Below, in pieces: positions 42,175 to 54,800 of a stretch of 64,000 nucleotides of DNA; position 1 is the stretch's first letter; every line of letters begins with the position of its first letter. The stretch spans positions 620,001 to 684,000 of the forward strand of contig JAZGUH010000186.1 in NCBI GenBank assembly GCA_037893225.1, in the 5' to 3' direction. Under the pieces are notes generated by a model. It was given only the letters and a program-made list of their open reading frames with translations, was not told the origin of the DNA and did no database searches. Made by a program: the position numbers and the translations under genes. Source of the stretch: Hippasteria phrygiana. Its lineage: Eukaryota > Echinodermata > Asteroidea > Valvatida > Goniasteridae.

Positions 42175-43011
42175 ATGTCAACCATCAATGTTTATACGCT
42201 TGGCCATCTGGAGAAAAGGAACGACGCAAAATGTATTGACGTAGTGATGAAGGACCACTCCGTTAGACAACTGTGGACCAGCATTCCCACTCATTTTCAA
42301 AGCCTCACCAAAGGAGCATTCCTTCTTGTCACAAAGGCAAATCTACTCACAACAGAAAAAGGTCTTGATGACTTGGTACCAGGACGCCTTGAAGTGGTAC
42401 GCCTTACATCAAATTCAAAGATATACACAGGTGAAACGTTCTCCACAGATTGCCCCGCCAAGGATGCGTTTTTCAACCCAGAAGAAGTCCAAGTTGAAGA
42501 GGCAAAAAAACAATCATTTGGTCCACGATTTTCGGTAATAGGGGCTGTCAAGGCTTTGTCGCCCTTGAAAGAGACCCCTAACTCGAAAAGAAAGGTGCTG
42601 GAACTTGAAGACCTCAATAATGGGAATAAGCGCATAGCAATAAACCTGTGGAAAGACTGCGCAGATTTGCCTGTACCTCCGCAACAGAGCATAGTTTGCA
42701 TCACCAACATCGGTTGGAAACCTTTTGGAAACCTCCACATTTCCAACAGCAGTCAATACACCTCAATAAAGCTAACTGGTGAGACTGAAAAAGACATCAC
42801 TATCGAAGGCTTCAGTGAAGAATCAGACGGACTTTTGCACCTGCTGCACTATGACACCAAATACCGTGAGTTCAAAGTATGTCCACAACTATTCCTCTCT
42901 ACACTGGAAATGGCTGACCTTAAAGACCTACAACACCATCTACCCTTGCAAGTGACAGCCATCTACCAAGTAGCTACAAAGCATATCACCAGCGTTTCAC
43001 TCAAATTTTGA
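42175..43011 (+). CDS. Intronless OB-fold protein, RPA1-like (retrogene candidate)
   Basis: An intact 278-residue protein beginning MSTINVYTLGHLEKRNDAKC. ATG 42175 is chosen because the homologous spliced gene starts at the same position (MTSVAFKVLSTAETRNNSKC). Residues 1-84 form a first OB-like unit. Residues 118-198 form a second, with LSPLKETPNSKRK, LELEDLNN and IAINLW in the order seen in RPA1 DBD-B. Residues 218-278 match the C-terminal domain of the spliced paralogue. The protein would bind single-stranded DNA or protect a DNA end, presumably in the nucleus; this is inferred. All five coding introns of the paralogue are absent with no trace, so a reverse-transcribed origin is likely. 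No poly-A tail or target duplication remains, consistent with age. Roughly 35-45% protein identity with no stop suggests selection. Confidence 0.85.
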   Translation: MSTINVYTLGHLEKRNDAKCIDVVMKDHSVRQLWTSIPTHFQSLTKGAFLLVTKANLLTTEKGLDDLVPGRLEVVRLTSNSKIYTGETFSTDCPAKDAFFNPEEVQVEEAKKQSFGPRFSVIGAVKALSPLKETPNSKRKVLELEDLNNGNKRIAINLWKDCADLPVPPQQSIVCITNIGWKPFGNLHISNSSQYTSIKLTGETEKDITIEGFSEESDGLLHLLHYDTKYREFKVCPQLFLSTLEMADLKDLQHHLPLQVTAIYQVATKHITSVSLKF

Positions 43012-44079
43012 TGTGCTGGCTCACCGTAAAGTTTGCTGACATTGCCTACTGCCCACTTCCTTGCTGTTTAGACTCCATGGGAGAACTTGTTTACTGACAA
43101 CGCCTGAATCAGTAAAACCTGAGAATTATTGTTGCGAGGGGTGGAAGAACTTTGCGAATTGTTTCCAAATATCAGATTTCTTGTGATATACTGAAAAGCT
43201 TCTTGGTCACTTGACAACTTTACAATTATCCTGATTGTACATTTCTGCTTATTAAGGACATTGTGCTATGACCTGTATGAGCATTGTCTCTTCTTCAGTG
43301 ACATACTGAAGCGGGTTGGGTGGCAGATTTTGTCCTGTAACGGAATATATTATTCCGGAACTGCTCGAGATTTCGAGTTGGCAGATGCATTTGTTCAGGT
43401 TGCAATCAACCTGTACTGTGTTGTCCTTTTATTAGAAGCACCATTAGAAGTCTCTTTTAATTCCTTATTCGAAGGGAGATTTTCCAGCCCACGTAACTCT
43501 TTTCCTCAGCAGTTGTCGGTCAACATTTAGTCCATGATGGATCTGATAAAGTTTAACTTAACAGTTTTCCTGTCGTTGTGGCTGGAGAAATTCATGCCAC
43601 CAGTAAATAGTTGTATTTTTATATATATTTTTTCTCTATTTTTCTTGGGGTTATGTGTGACCAGTCGACATTTCGTCAACTGTCACTTACTCCATGTACA
43701 TTATTTTTTTATTGCCATTAGTGCGCCCTCTCTCATACGTGTCACGCCACTGCAGCATTGCACGAACGTAATGTCAGTATTTTAAATCACCAATTCACAC
43801 CTTTTATAGCAATTACATAACCATATCGTATGTTCACAGCTTTTAAATAGGTGTCGTGCAAGCCTTTGTTTTCTTCAATATATATGCTGCTCCTTGTGGT
43901 AGAGCTTTGCTTTTTCCTGCTGTAAAGCCCGCAGTGTGGACAGTCGTTTCAGCTTAACACTACAGTGCTTTTATAAATTGTTCACACTTTGTTGATGCTT
44001 AACCTACTTAGCATGACCCGTCATGAGCCTAGTGCTGGAATTTTCAAGCTAATTTTCGATAAGGTCTTATATGGTCTAT
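43012..44079. other. 3' flank of the intronless gene
   Basis: Presumed 3' UTR and beyond. Low-complexity open frames at 43261-43530 and 43534-43785 carry no motif. No clear AATAAA signal was identified close to the stop codon. Confidence 0.3.
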
Positions 44080-44240
44080 AGACCTTATCGACATCACAAA
44101 TACCGCCTGGATGAGACGTCACAATGGTAACTAGGGATGTGAGAAAGAGACGCACAACAAAATCGCTCCCATTTCCTTCCCACAATCCCTTGTGACCATT
44201 GGCATTGTGACGTCTCGACCACGCAGTATTTGCAATATGT
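44080..44240. mobile_element. MITE, tandem copy 1
   Basis: The arms GCCTGGATGAGACGTCACAA and TTGTGACGTCTCGACCACGC are inverted repeats about 35 bp long, preceded by TAGACCTTATCG. The interior has CGCTCCCATTTCCTTCCCAC. Confidence 0.8.
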
Positions 44241-44245
44241 AAGCC

Positions 44246-44428
44246 CTATAGACCTTATCGCAAATACCGCCTGGATGAGACGTCATAATGGTTACTAGGG
44301 ACATGGACGTAGTATGCTAGGGACGTGGTAAAGAAACGCGCACCAAAATCGCTCCCATTTCCTTCCCACAATCCCTTGTGACCATTGTGACGTCTCGACC
44401 AGGCGGTATTTGCGATATGGTCTATGGT
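44246..44428. mobile_element. MITE, tandem copy 2
   Basis: Same arms and interior as the preceding copy, with an extra CATGGACGTAGTATGCTAGG stretch. Ends in GCGGTATTTGCGATATGGTC, into which the next element inserted. Confidence 0.8.
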
Positions 44429-45581
44429 TACTTCCAAAAATGTACTTACAACGATATTCCTTTTTGGACCCCGTAACTGATCAATGGGATTTGCAATACG
44501 CTCTTGTTAGATCAGTTACAATGTTCTAGAATTCCACTTTCCCAAACGTTAATCTCCCCAGAAGGTTATCCAATCCCTCCTACAGATCTTTGAGATTTTT
44601 GCGGCACATTTGCGGAACATTGAAACGGACAATTTATTGGGAAATCAGAGTTTTTACTCACCAACTGATGTATTCAGCAGAGATGAACATGGCGTCGCAC
44701 AGCTGACTAATACAGTCCACCAGACTGCGCATGCGCGTAAAGTTTTCGAGGAGATTTAGGGCTCGACAATTTTTTGAAGGGGGAGGGGTCATCTTTTCTA
44801 CATCGCGCAACGGTAATGTGTGCATGACGCGCTTTACACAGTGTGTGTGTTTGAACATTCCTTCGTTTTTCAAATGAACAACGTGAACAAATAATGACCA
44901 TCGATCCAGATTCTGATTTTTTCTGATTCGCATAAAATAAAAGCTCGCATTGGCCAAAAAAAAATCAGACAAAATGCAAAAATTCACTATATTTAAAGTC
45001 AATGCAGCTAGGGGTTGTGCCTATTTTGGAAAAGTCGTTATAATTTGATTTGTAGCATCATCTAAAAATAGCGCAATGGCTACCCGCCATGAAATTTAGA
45101 CGTATGGGCATAACAAACATTGTCAGGCCAAGGAACCACACTACTTACACTAGGTATAATAGCGCGCCATTAATTAATCACATTCCACACATCACCGCTG
45201 CGCGATGTAGAAAAGATGACCCCCCCCCCCCCCCCTTCAAAAAATGGTCGAGCCCCAAATCTGCAATCTGGTGGACTGTATTAGTCAGCTGTGGGACGCT
45301 ATGTTCATCTCGGCTGAATACGTCGGTTGGCGATTTAAAACTCTGATTTCTCAATAAATTGTCCGTTTCAATGTTCCGCAAATGTGCCGCAAAAATCTCA
45401 AAGATCTGTAGGAGGGATTGGATAACCTTCTGGGGAGATTAATGTTTGGGAAAGTAGAGTTCTAGAACATTGTAACTGATCTAACAAAAGCGTATTGCAA
45501 ATCCCATTGAGTTACGGGGTCCAAAAAGGAATATCGTTATAATGTAAGGCTAACGCGGAGAGCCTTACATTTTTGGAAGTA
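44429..45581. mobile_element. MULE-like element with about 400-bp terminal inverted repeats
   Basis: A 9-bp duplication GTCTATGGT flanks it (44420-44428 and 45582-45590). The ends are TACTTCCAAAAATGTA and TACATTTTTGGAAGTA. The inverted repeats run about 400 bp (44,429-44,830 against 45,180-45,581), carrying CGATATTCCTTTTTGGACCC, GTAACAATGTTCTAGAA... and GCTGACTAATACAG. The right arm has about 20 bp extra (AGGCTCTCCGCGTTAGCC region). The centre (44,830-45,180) encodes no transposase. The 9-bp duplication with long arms fits Mutator-like elements. Confidence 0.88.
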
Positions 45582-45590
45582 GTCTATGGT

Positions 45591-47835
45591 CACAACGGAT
45601 ACTCATCAAAAATAGCATAGTCGTTAGGAAAGTGACATCTTCAAACAAAACACTACAACCCGTTCACCCTCCCCCCAAAAAAAGAAAATCACAAAAAAAA
45701 CAAAAAAACTTGATCAAACACGTGGACACAATACTCCTAGTCCTAGTCTTACCCTTACCATGGAGCTATAAAAGGTCATCGACGCACTTGATCTGTATGT
45801 TAAGTGTTCGTAGACTAGTCTGGTTCCCTAACCTTAACCTAAAGATTCCCTGACGTCTAAATCTTAGTGACGTTTATATAATGAGATCATATGCACTGTA
45901 AGAGGGCGCCCTACTGTTTTAACAGTAAACGCCGTCATCTCTTTAGCTAGCTGCAGCTCAGTTCCGCTACATACAAACATCGCGTCGCGCGCGTACTTGT
46001 AATAGACGAACACGTACACAAGAGCGCAGGACAGCCCAAGACAAGAGATTCGACGCAACTTTAAACTGTTTCTCGGCAACTTATTATGTACTTGACAACG
46101 GTTTTTTTTTTACGTCGACAGGACCGTTCCCATTGCAAGACGCATACCCCCCCATGTCTTTCGGCACAGATGTGCCATTATACCCTTTTAAAAATTACAC
46201 CTCCAATATGCGCTGCTTTAAACATGAAAGTGCCACAGCGCGGTAATTTTGTCAAGCATACCCACATACACTGCGTCTCCGAACCTTTGGAAAAAAAATC
46301 CTCGGCATTTTTAAGAGTTTTGGGGCAGTACACTTTCGTTCTTGTTTCTTTTTCACAAGCTGGGAAGGGGGGGGGGGGGGGGGGGGTGGGGGTGGAGTAA
46401 ACGATTTTCAGCCAATTTAAATGAGTATCCCCAGGTATATTAATGTATTACTTTTAGCTACAAAAACTGTTCCGTTTCCTTAATGAAAATATTTCGTTCT
46501 TATTCACTCAATTGCTTTCATTCTTGTCTTGGTTTTGTTTTTTCACTAAAACCGAAAATTAGCATCACACCAACAGTCTTTCAAGCACAAAACTTGGCGT
46601 CACGGTGGCCCCTCACACACACTCTGCCCAGGGTACCAAACATTTCAACAATTTCATAAAAACAAATGGATACGTTATACCGATATTGCAGAAAAAAAAG
46701 CTCAGTGAAAAGTGCTCATTAAAACCAAATACATATACTTTATGGATTTTAAGGGGAAAATAAGACAAAAAAAGACCAAAAAAAAGATACGTGCAGAATT
46801 TAAATCTAGTAACTGGTTCTTTAATAGCACATATCTGTTACTTCAACAACTTTGTAATAGTAACACTGTCATGAAGTCTACTACCACCAATTACGTTTTG
46901 GTATAACACAAACAACATAAGATTAAAAATAATCAATGAACAATAACAAAATGTATTATGTATTTTGTATGTGTAATTCAGTAAACTGTACTCACAATAC
47001 GCACAGAAACATTTCCAAGTATTCCACCTATACTGCACTTCATTAAACATGTATTGCAGTTATGTATTTAAAGGTGAGATTTTTCAGTACATTTTTGTCA
47101 TGTGTATAATGTGGTCAACATGTATATTGACCATAAGAACTCATCCTTGCAGAAGACGCACTTTGCAAACAAATGAGGATATCCAATCAGGAAAAGCGAG
47201 GGTTGCAAAAGCTGTATGTTTTTATCTTTAGCTGGCGATGGGAAGAAGGAAAGGGAGAAGTACCTTGTGCCAGTTTTACACTGTACTGTTACCAGTGTTT
47301 ATTTTGGAATTAATTAACGAAAAACCCAATCGAGTAATTTGGACTATTACTATTTTGGCCAAAACACATCTCCTTTTAAATAGATTTCAAACATCCACCT
47401 CCGCCAAACTTTCATGATACTCATATAAATGTATTTTGTCTGCAGGAGCAAACTTGTCTGGCCGATTTAAAAAAAAATTTAAAAAAATTGAGGGGGGATG
47501 TTGTCACTTTCGACAGCTATTTCTTACAAAAATCTGTATTCCCTCTCCCCAACTTTTGGACACAATTTGTAAGCTACTATTCAATGCTTACATCATGGCA
47601 AACAAAATAATTACTATGTATTTTTTAGCATAATTAATCTTACTTGCATGTTTCCAAGTAAAAATTACATTATGGTTCAGGGTTTTGGGAGAGCATACAA
47701 AAATACATGTCCGTCCAATAATGCACATTCTCCCAGTTACCATTCCCATAGTGTGAATGCATGCAGTTACATGCAAGTTTACTCTGATCCACATTAAATT
47801 GGATAAGCTGACTTGCAAAGTTAATTTTATAGTGT
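45591..47835. other. Unassigned sequence
   Basis: Holds a poly-G tract (46,366-46,386) and AT-rich stretches. A CG-rich patch lies near 45,980. No coding evidence; lysine-rich frames are typical of AT-rich DNA. Confidence 0.3.
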
Positions 47836-48262
47836 GAAACCGATTCTATAGGTTAGTTTATACCCGGCTAATGGAGTGCTACCCAAGTGATACCCATCAG
47901 GTAAGTTAGAGTAGTGTGAAACCCCCTATACACTCAATTCTCAAGGCTACAAATTATCTAAGTTACTGCCATGGCCCAAAACCCACTTAACCCACGTAAT
48001 TTCTAATCGTGCTCAGTGCACAAGGTGGATTAACCTACCAATCTCGAAGTTAACAGTAACTTTTACACAATTTTTCGAGTTACTTTAACACTGTGAATGT
48101 TTGCCAGTTACAAATTACACGAGTACATGCTAATAAAGTGGATACAGCTGGATTGTGATGTTCATTCTCTGGTATGAAACCAATTCTCTGAGTTACTTTC
48201 AACCCGGGTAATAAACTGCTACCCGAGTAAATAATTACCTGGGTAAATCAAGAATAGTGTGA
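47836..48262. repeat. Direct-repeat unit with AGTGTGAAACC ends
   Basis: ATAGTGTGAAACC...TTTATACCCGGCTAATGGAG... recurs as GGTATGAAACCAATTCTCTG... CAACCCGGGTAATAAACTGC at 48,173-48,262, each followed by TACCC.AGT and ending AGTGTGAAACCC. Probably a dispersed repeat containing an internal duplication. Confidence 0.6.
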
Positions 48263-48831
48263 AACCCAAAATGGTGACCTAGCCCATGTTTACTACACAA
48301 ATGATGCTGATACATATACAACCTACTATACAATTTGTCATCAAGCTGTGGTAATATAGATTGGAGTAATATCACCAACAACGGAACTACATATCGTCAC
48401 TATCTGAATTTTAGTAATTACATGTGCATTGATAAAATCAGATGTTAAATCATATGCTAATAATGATTTAGGATTCTAGACAAACAGAATGAAATTATCA
48501 TCACAATTGTCACCAAATGATCACCAAAACTTGTGACAAAAGTTTCTGTACAAGTTGCAAGTACATGTGCAACTAGAACAAGTAAAAACTGTGCTTCTAA
48601 ACTTTTTGTAATCACACGTGCGTCCATAAAATCATTAAAGTAATAACATTACGATTAAAAAATAATAATTCAGAAAGATAATGTGCTTGCAATAAAATTA
48701 TCATAGCAATCAATAGCTCAGCAAATTTGTAAACATCTACTTATGTAACAGTTCTACAAGTTTCTGTACACGTTGCAAAAACTTCGCTGGTGCAACAGTC
48801 AAGAAACTAAAAACACACGTACGACAAGAGT
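48263..48831. other. 3' flank of the spliced OB-fold gene
   Basis: The AT-rich sequence downstream of the stop codon on the minus strand should include the 3' UTR. No AATAAA on that strand was found near the stop. Confidence 0.3.
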
Positions 48832-48865
48832 TTACTGCTTGTCATCAGAATCTTCATTTTGAGCA
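48832..48865 (-). CDS. OB-fold gene, coding exon 6
   Basis: The acceptor TTTTTTGTTGCAG (AG at 48867-48866) precedes a 34-bp exon that completes a split Asn codon and reads AQNEDSDDKQ, then TAA (48834-48832). It has no counterpart in the intronless copy, which ends in LKF. Confidence 0.75.
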
Positions 48866-51800
48866 CTGCAACAAAAAACAAAAACAAAAATAGCTATTAC
48901 TTGATAAAGTTTGTGTAACAGTATCTTGGCAATTTACATTTTGCATACTGCTTTAAATAGTTCAACACATTAAGTCAAAGTACATGTTAATTCTGCAACA
49001 CATATACATACAGTAATATAGACATGCTTGAAATCAGCTTTATAATGTCAATGTCAAATGGTGATGCATGTCATATACTTCTCAACTTCAACTTACCTTA
49101 GTCCACAAATGTCTACAGCGCAAAACAAGTCAACTTTGTCCAAGAAATGTTTATGAATTACTTCTATGAATTTTACATTAACCAAATGAGAGTATAAGTT
49201 GAATCTGGCAACACTAACCAGTATCTCTGCTGACAAGAAAGCTCACAAGCAAAACACCTGTAATTTGCCAAAATACAATGCGCACTCTTGTACTATACCC
49301 TGTACAGTCCCTACGTACTTTATATTAAGTGGAAGACCAATTGTTCACAACACTTAAAGACTTATATGAAACCACTCACATTTGGCACTTCATATAATGA
49401 TACACATTCCTGCATAGTTACAAGTTGCTTATATCACAATAAAAACTTGTTATGCTTAACAAATGTATGCGACTGTGCACAGAACTGCTTCTGGCCTCTT
49501 CAACCAAATCCATCATCTTTCATCAACTTTTGTATGTTTGCAAATACCACACAAATGTTAGATGCAGTTGTAGCCTTGATAGGGTAAATTTACTTCTTAA
49601 TATTGTTCGAGTAAACAGTTTCTTCATTATGTAAACACATTTCTAATAGTGCAGTGAAACACCACTATAACGAACACCCCTTATACCAAACTTTCTGCTT
49701 TACCAAACACCATCCTTGGCTCCCACATTTTTTGTACAAAACTTACTGAACATTGCACTTAAAAAAAAAAGCAACGGATTAAAAAAATGTACTAAGTATT
49801 TATGCTCTTTGTAATTCTCAAATAGCCACAGCTTTATGTTAAAAATTGACAGGCGGCTATTATTCCCCTAAGAAATACAATGTAAAAGAAAAAGTCAACT
49901 GTTGCTTTAGAATTTGGTAAGCTTTTGAAAGTATGAACATGTAATTACATGATTCAATGGACAGCACATGTTCAATTACAATTTTTAAAAAGGCGCACTT
50001 CCAATACAATGCAAAAAAGCGCTATTTAAAAAACACGCACCATGTTGGAGAGCTGATGCCTGAAAATCGCTTTACCGAACGATCACTATACCGAACAAAT
50101 CATGTGAACCCACAATGTTCGTTATAGCCGTGTTCCACTGTAATATGTTTTTGTTAAGATTAAAGTAACTTACTTGTTCTGCACTGTTTTTATGTCATGT
50201 GTTGCTTCCAAATACTGCACAGTCACAGCTGTCGGCAAGAGCTGCTGCAGTTGTTGCACATTGTCAATGTTCAAGGCCTCAAACAGCAAATGACAGTGAA
50301 CTTTGTACGTACAGTCTCGGTCATCATCAGTGAGAAGTTCTAGCATTTCTCTAGAGTAGAAAATGCGTAAAGATTGGACAAGCTTTTTCACATAAAACAA
50401 TCTATAAAAAATACAAAGTTTCCGCTGGAATGGTAATAAAATAGAGATGGTTCATAGTATCTCGCAAAATTAATTTTACAAAGTCAACAAAGAAACTAGC
50501 GAGTGGAATTCGAACCTGCAACCTCTGGAATACTGTCCCGGCGCTCTACCAACTGAGCTATCTTGCCCTATGTTGATGGACTCCCAAATTGTCAATATCT
50601 TTGTTCAGGTGGGCGCTAGTCAGAAGTCATCAACCCAGAATGTATACACACCAAATTTACAATACAACCTGGGAAGCAACATTGTGGGAATCACTCAATG
50701 AAGATACCACCCTTTTCCTTATAATTCGTCAAACAATCCACAAAGGAAACTGACTAGGTAAATTTTGAATACATTTTTCAAAGTAAAAATGAAACTGGCA
50801 GGAGCAGAATTCAAACTTGGAACCACCAGAATACATAATAATAATAACAATAACAATAATAATCGGCATTTAGGAACGCTCAACATAGTAAACTATATCA
50901 CAGCACTTACAATATTATTATACCGTACCAGTGCTCTACCTAGCTGAGCTATCTGTTGCCCTATTTGTTGGCAGTCTCCCAAATTGTCATCGAGTGGGCG
51001 CTACTCACAAGTCATAAACCCAAAATGCCATGTATACCCAGCAATCACACAATTTACAATACAACCAGAGAAGCGACATTGTGCACATACAATGAGAATA
51101 CGACTTTTTAACTTATGAGACCACCGTAGGGCAAGATAGTTCAGTTGGTATAAATACCGGTACAATATTCCAAAAGTCGCAGGTTCGAATCCTGCATGCT
51201 CCTGCCACTTTCTTTGTTCACTTTGAAAAATGTATTCAAAATTTACCTAGTCAGTTTCCCTTGTCGATTGTTTAATGAACAATTTATTTTAGTTTCTACA
51301 TACAATTTAATGGACAGCATTCTGAATTGTAGAAGCCTGAATTCCTTTGAATGTAACACAATTCCATTTGGTCCGAGTGCTCAAAAACATGAGCAGCAAA
51401 CTTACAGAAGGGTGATGAAGAGAACTGTTTAATATTTCTCACAACTTATCAGTCACACAAACTAACTGCAGCCTAAAAAATCAAACTACATTTATCACCA
51501 GTCAGTGTCATTCTTTTAAAATCATTCAGAATCTCATAATGTTTCAGAATTGACAAAGCTTGGAATTATAAAGAGCAACTCCAACTGCTTTAAAAAGTAT
51601 TAGAATAAATAAATGACTTATTCATTACAAAACCATGTTTGTTTTGCAAGTCAATGTTGTGTTATTTTTCAAGAAATGATTACCAGTTTCTTTAGAGTTT
51701 ATGCAAACTTTCCACAAACTGGCCGCAGGCGGCACTGTTGAGAAATGAAAGAAACATGACAGAGTACTCTAGAAAGCTGCACACAATGTTTTCTGCATGC

Positions 51801-54800
51801 TCAACAGTAATACGTCAAATTAATGTTCATTAAAGGTAAATAAGCTTTCACGTCATGGTCATTTTCACAAAACTGGGATAGACTCTCAGAAAGAAAGGCA
51901 ACAAAAATGATTTTTTTTAATATAAAAACAGGCTTCTAAGATGGTGATCTTGACAAGTATGTATTTTATTTGACATAACTCTTCTCAATTAAAGTAAAAC
52001 CTAGGAAAAGTTGGAAATCATTGCAGTTGCTCTTTAAAGTGCATACAAAGAATATAAAATAAGTAGATATACCACAGACAAAAAACACAGCTTTTTCTTC
52101 ATATATACACATGTACCAGTATTTTTTGGGCCTCCATTTCCTGTCAATACAAAAAACTTCATTTTAGTGCACATGTTTACCAGTACAAACAATTTCAAGC
52201 TGTCATTTATCAAGCGCTTCGTTTTATGTTTAATCCCATTTTAAAGGTAACAATATTGCCCACAAGAAAGTCAAATGGTCATTAAAACTGGTCAGGTGGG
52301 CATAATAAAAAGGGGAAGCCCTGATAAAACAAACAGTATGACAGAAATTTTTCAACAACCACCACGTAACATTGAATTTACATAATAGAATTGAAAACAA
52401 AGTGAAATGTTCAACAAAGCAATAAGTTAAAAAAACAAACTTACGCAGGTTTCTTCATAAATGCAGTGATAACAATTGTTGTTGTCTTCTCGGTTGTAGG
52501 CAGCTACAAAATAAGGCACAAAACAAATTAATTATTGAACTTGTAAGCAGTTGTGGTGAAAAATTCACTGAGAAGACATACATGTACATGTACATGTAAT
52601 AGTAACATCCTGAAATTGCAGAATGACAATTTCATTTCTGTAAATTGTATACAAACATTTCTAAAGAAAAAAGCTACTGAGCAATTTGTTTAAAATTGCA
52701 TAACTATTGTGTTTTGGAATTTCATTATATGGCCATACTTTTGTAGTTTGCAATTAATTCATCTCCACATTGTGTATTTGCATTTACATTGAGACTGTGA
52801 TGCACATGTTCTTGCATAAAGCACTATCATCACCATTGTTTCTGTCCATGCATGTAGGAGAAATGGGTACAAGTAAGTACCAGTCAGAGCTGCACACATA
52901 GTTATTGTCATTGATTTTAACTGGTTTATACGATCATGTATATAAATCATATAAACTAAATTTTGTGTGATTCATTGGCTAACACACTTTGGATCAACTG
53001 TTCAGCATTTATCAGGACCAAGAATACAACCATGTTTCCATTTAACTTATGCTGCAATGTGCAACACTGCAATTCTCGTTCCATCCTTACCAATTAAGGC
53101 GACTTTGCTCTACTTCATCACCACATCAGTGTCACCATAGATCCACCCTTGCATCCTTGCACACGCATTTCCACTACCTGTTACCTGAGCTTATAGTGGT
53201 TCTAGTATCTCCGAAGCTAATTTTGGGAAGATTCAGCAGCTCACCCTTTTATCCAGAATCCCACAGCTGCCACTAAGCATTACCATGCACAAGAACCAGA
53301 CCAATCCCAGCCCTGCTTCGACCCGGGTAATGGGATTACCTATCCCCGTGTCCGATCCACAGCCCCCAAACCTGAACACAAGATCTTCTATATCCTTACA
53401 CCCCCAACCCTCCAGCCGAATACTTGTTCTGTACCATGTAACTCCAGCCAGCACCGCACCAAACCCCACCTTCACTCTCAAGAACCCTTTACCCAGCACA
53501 CCATAGTTATAACATGAGCCAGCGTACCCTGTCCTCCACAGAAACAAAAGTTCCATCTTTGATGACACCACAAACTAGTTACCTTATTGCTTCTTACCAT
53601 GCAAACCTTCAAATCTCATCAGACTTATTTTTGTCAATCTACCACAAATTTTCTTTAGAATGACAAAATTAAGTCCAATGGAAATGCTCAGTAAACTAAC
53701 ATTCCTTTCGACTTTGATCTAAAACTACCAAGCTGGAAGTCTTTGCAGAAGATATCCGCACGGCCTCTAAAAGTTATCACGGACGATAAAGTCCAATATG
53801 GAAACAGTCCCTCCGTGTATAACTATCGCGACCACACAGAAACCACATTGTAAACAATCGATAAGTGTACATGTATGGTAGCCGACTACAATGCAATTTA
53901 TTACACCACGTCGCCACATCTATCTGTTTTAAAGCAAAAGTAATTATTAACGCATGTGACATTGCCATCCTCAAAGGCAAATAAACGTTGTCACAGTAAA
54001 AAAAAACTCCAAATAGAAACGCAACGTAGAATTATGTGAAGGAATTGGCAAGTTTCCGCAAGGCCACATAATAAAAAGTCCCATAGAAACATGGCTTATA
54101 TAAAGAGTTTGTGTACAAAAAAAAAAAATTAGTTTGTCGATTTTTGCAATGTCCTAAACTTACATCAACATATGTCTGTGCTGTACTATTGTAGTTGATT
54201 GTTCCACTGAAGGGTTTGGAGTAGACATTGCACATGGTGATGGTAGTGTTGTTCTCTGGCAAAGTGAGTTGTTCAGATTTCGTGCTCCACAGGTTGACTT
54301 TTACTTTCTTGCTGCTGTCATTCACATCACTTAGTTCCACTTCTTTGCGCTTGGATTTTGGGCCTTCTTTAATGGGCGAGATCTGTATAGAAAGCAAAAA
54401 GTCATTTACATGTACTTAAATCTTTTGCATAAACTAGAAGTTGACAAGCACTTGTTAATTCTAACATTTATTTATTTCCCTTGTGGATTGTGTGACGATT
54501 TATTTATTTCCATTACACCTCGTATAATGTCACATCATTCTTCTGGTGATTAATAAACACAACACAACAAGACAGTTATATATTGCATCATGTATTGCTA
54601 ATTGTTTTATATCAAAACCTCTCGTATACATGTTGCACATACAACATGCTTGCATATTGTCCATCTATGCCAAATAAAATAATAGTCAGTCTCTGTCCAG
54701 ACCAAATTCTGTAATTGGTGTGGCAATGCAGAGTTTTTTGTTTTTTCATGGGATGGAGGATTTTCTTTTAAACGTTAGATTGAACAAAAAAAGTGAATAC

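Noticed and set aside
42297..42756. Minus-strand frames of 80 and 149 residues
   Set aside because: They are antisense shadows of the intronless OB-fold gene, which has homology and the others do not.
50503..50575. Possible functional tRNA gene
   Set aside because: Boxes A and B are good, but the anticodon loop lacks T33, the acceptor stem does not pair well, and related decayed copies adjoin it; a SINE-like repeat is more likely.
53233..53571. 112-residue minus-strand frame in intron 3
   Set aside because: Compositional bias (C-rich plus strand) explains it; there are no usable splice sites and it has no counterpart in the intronless copy.
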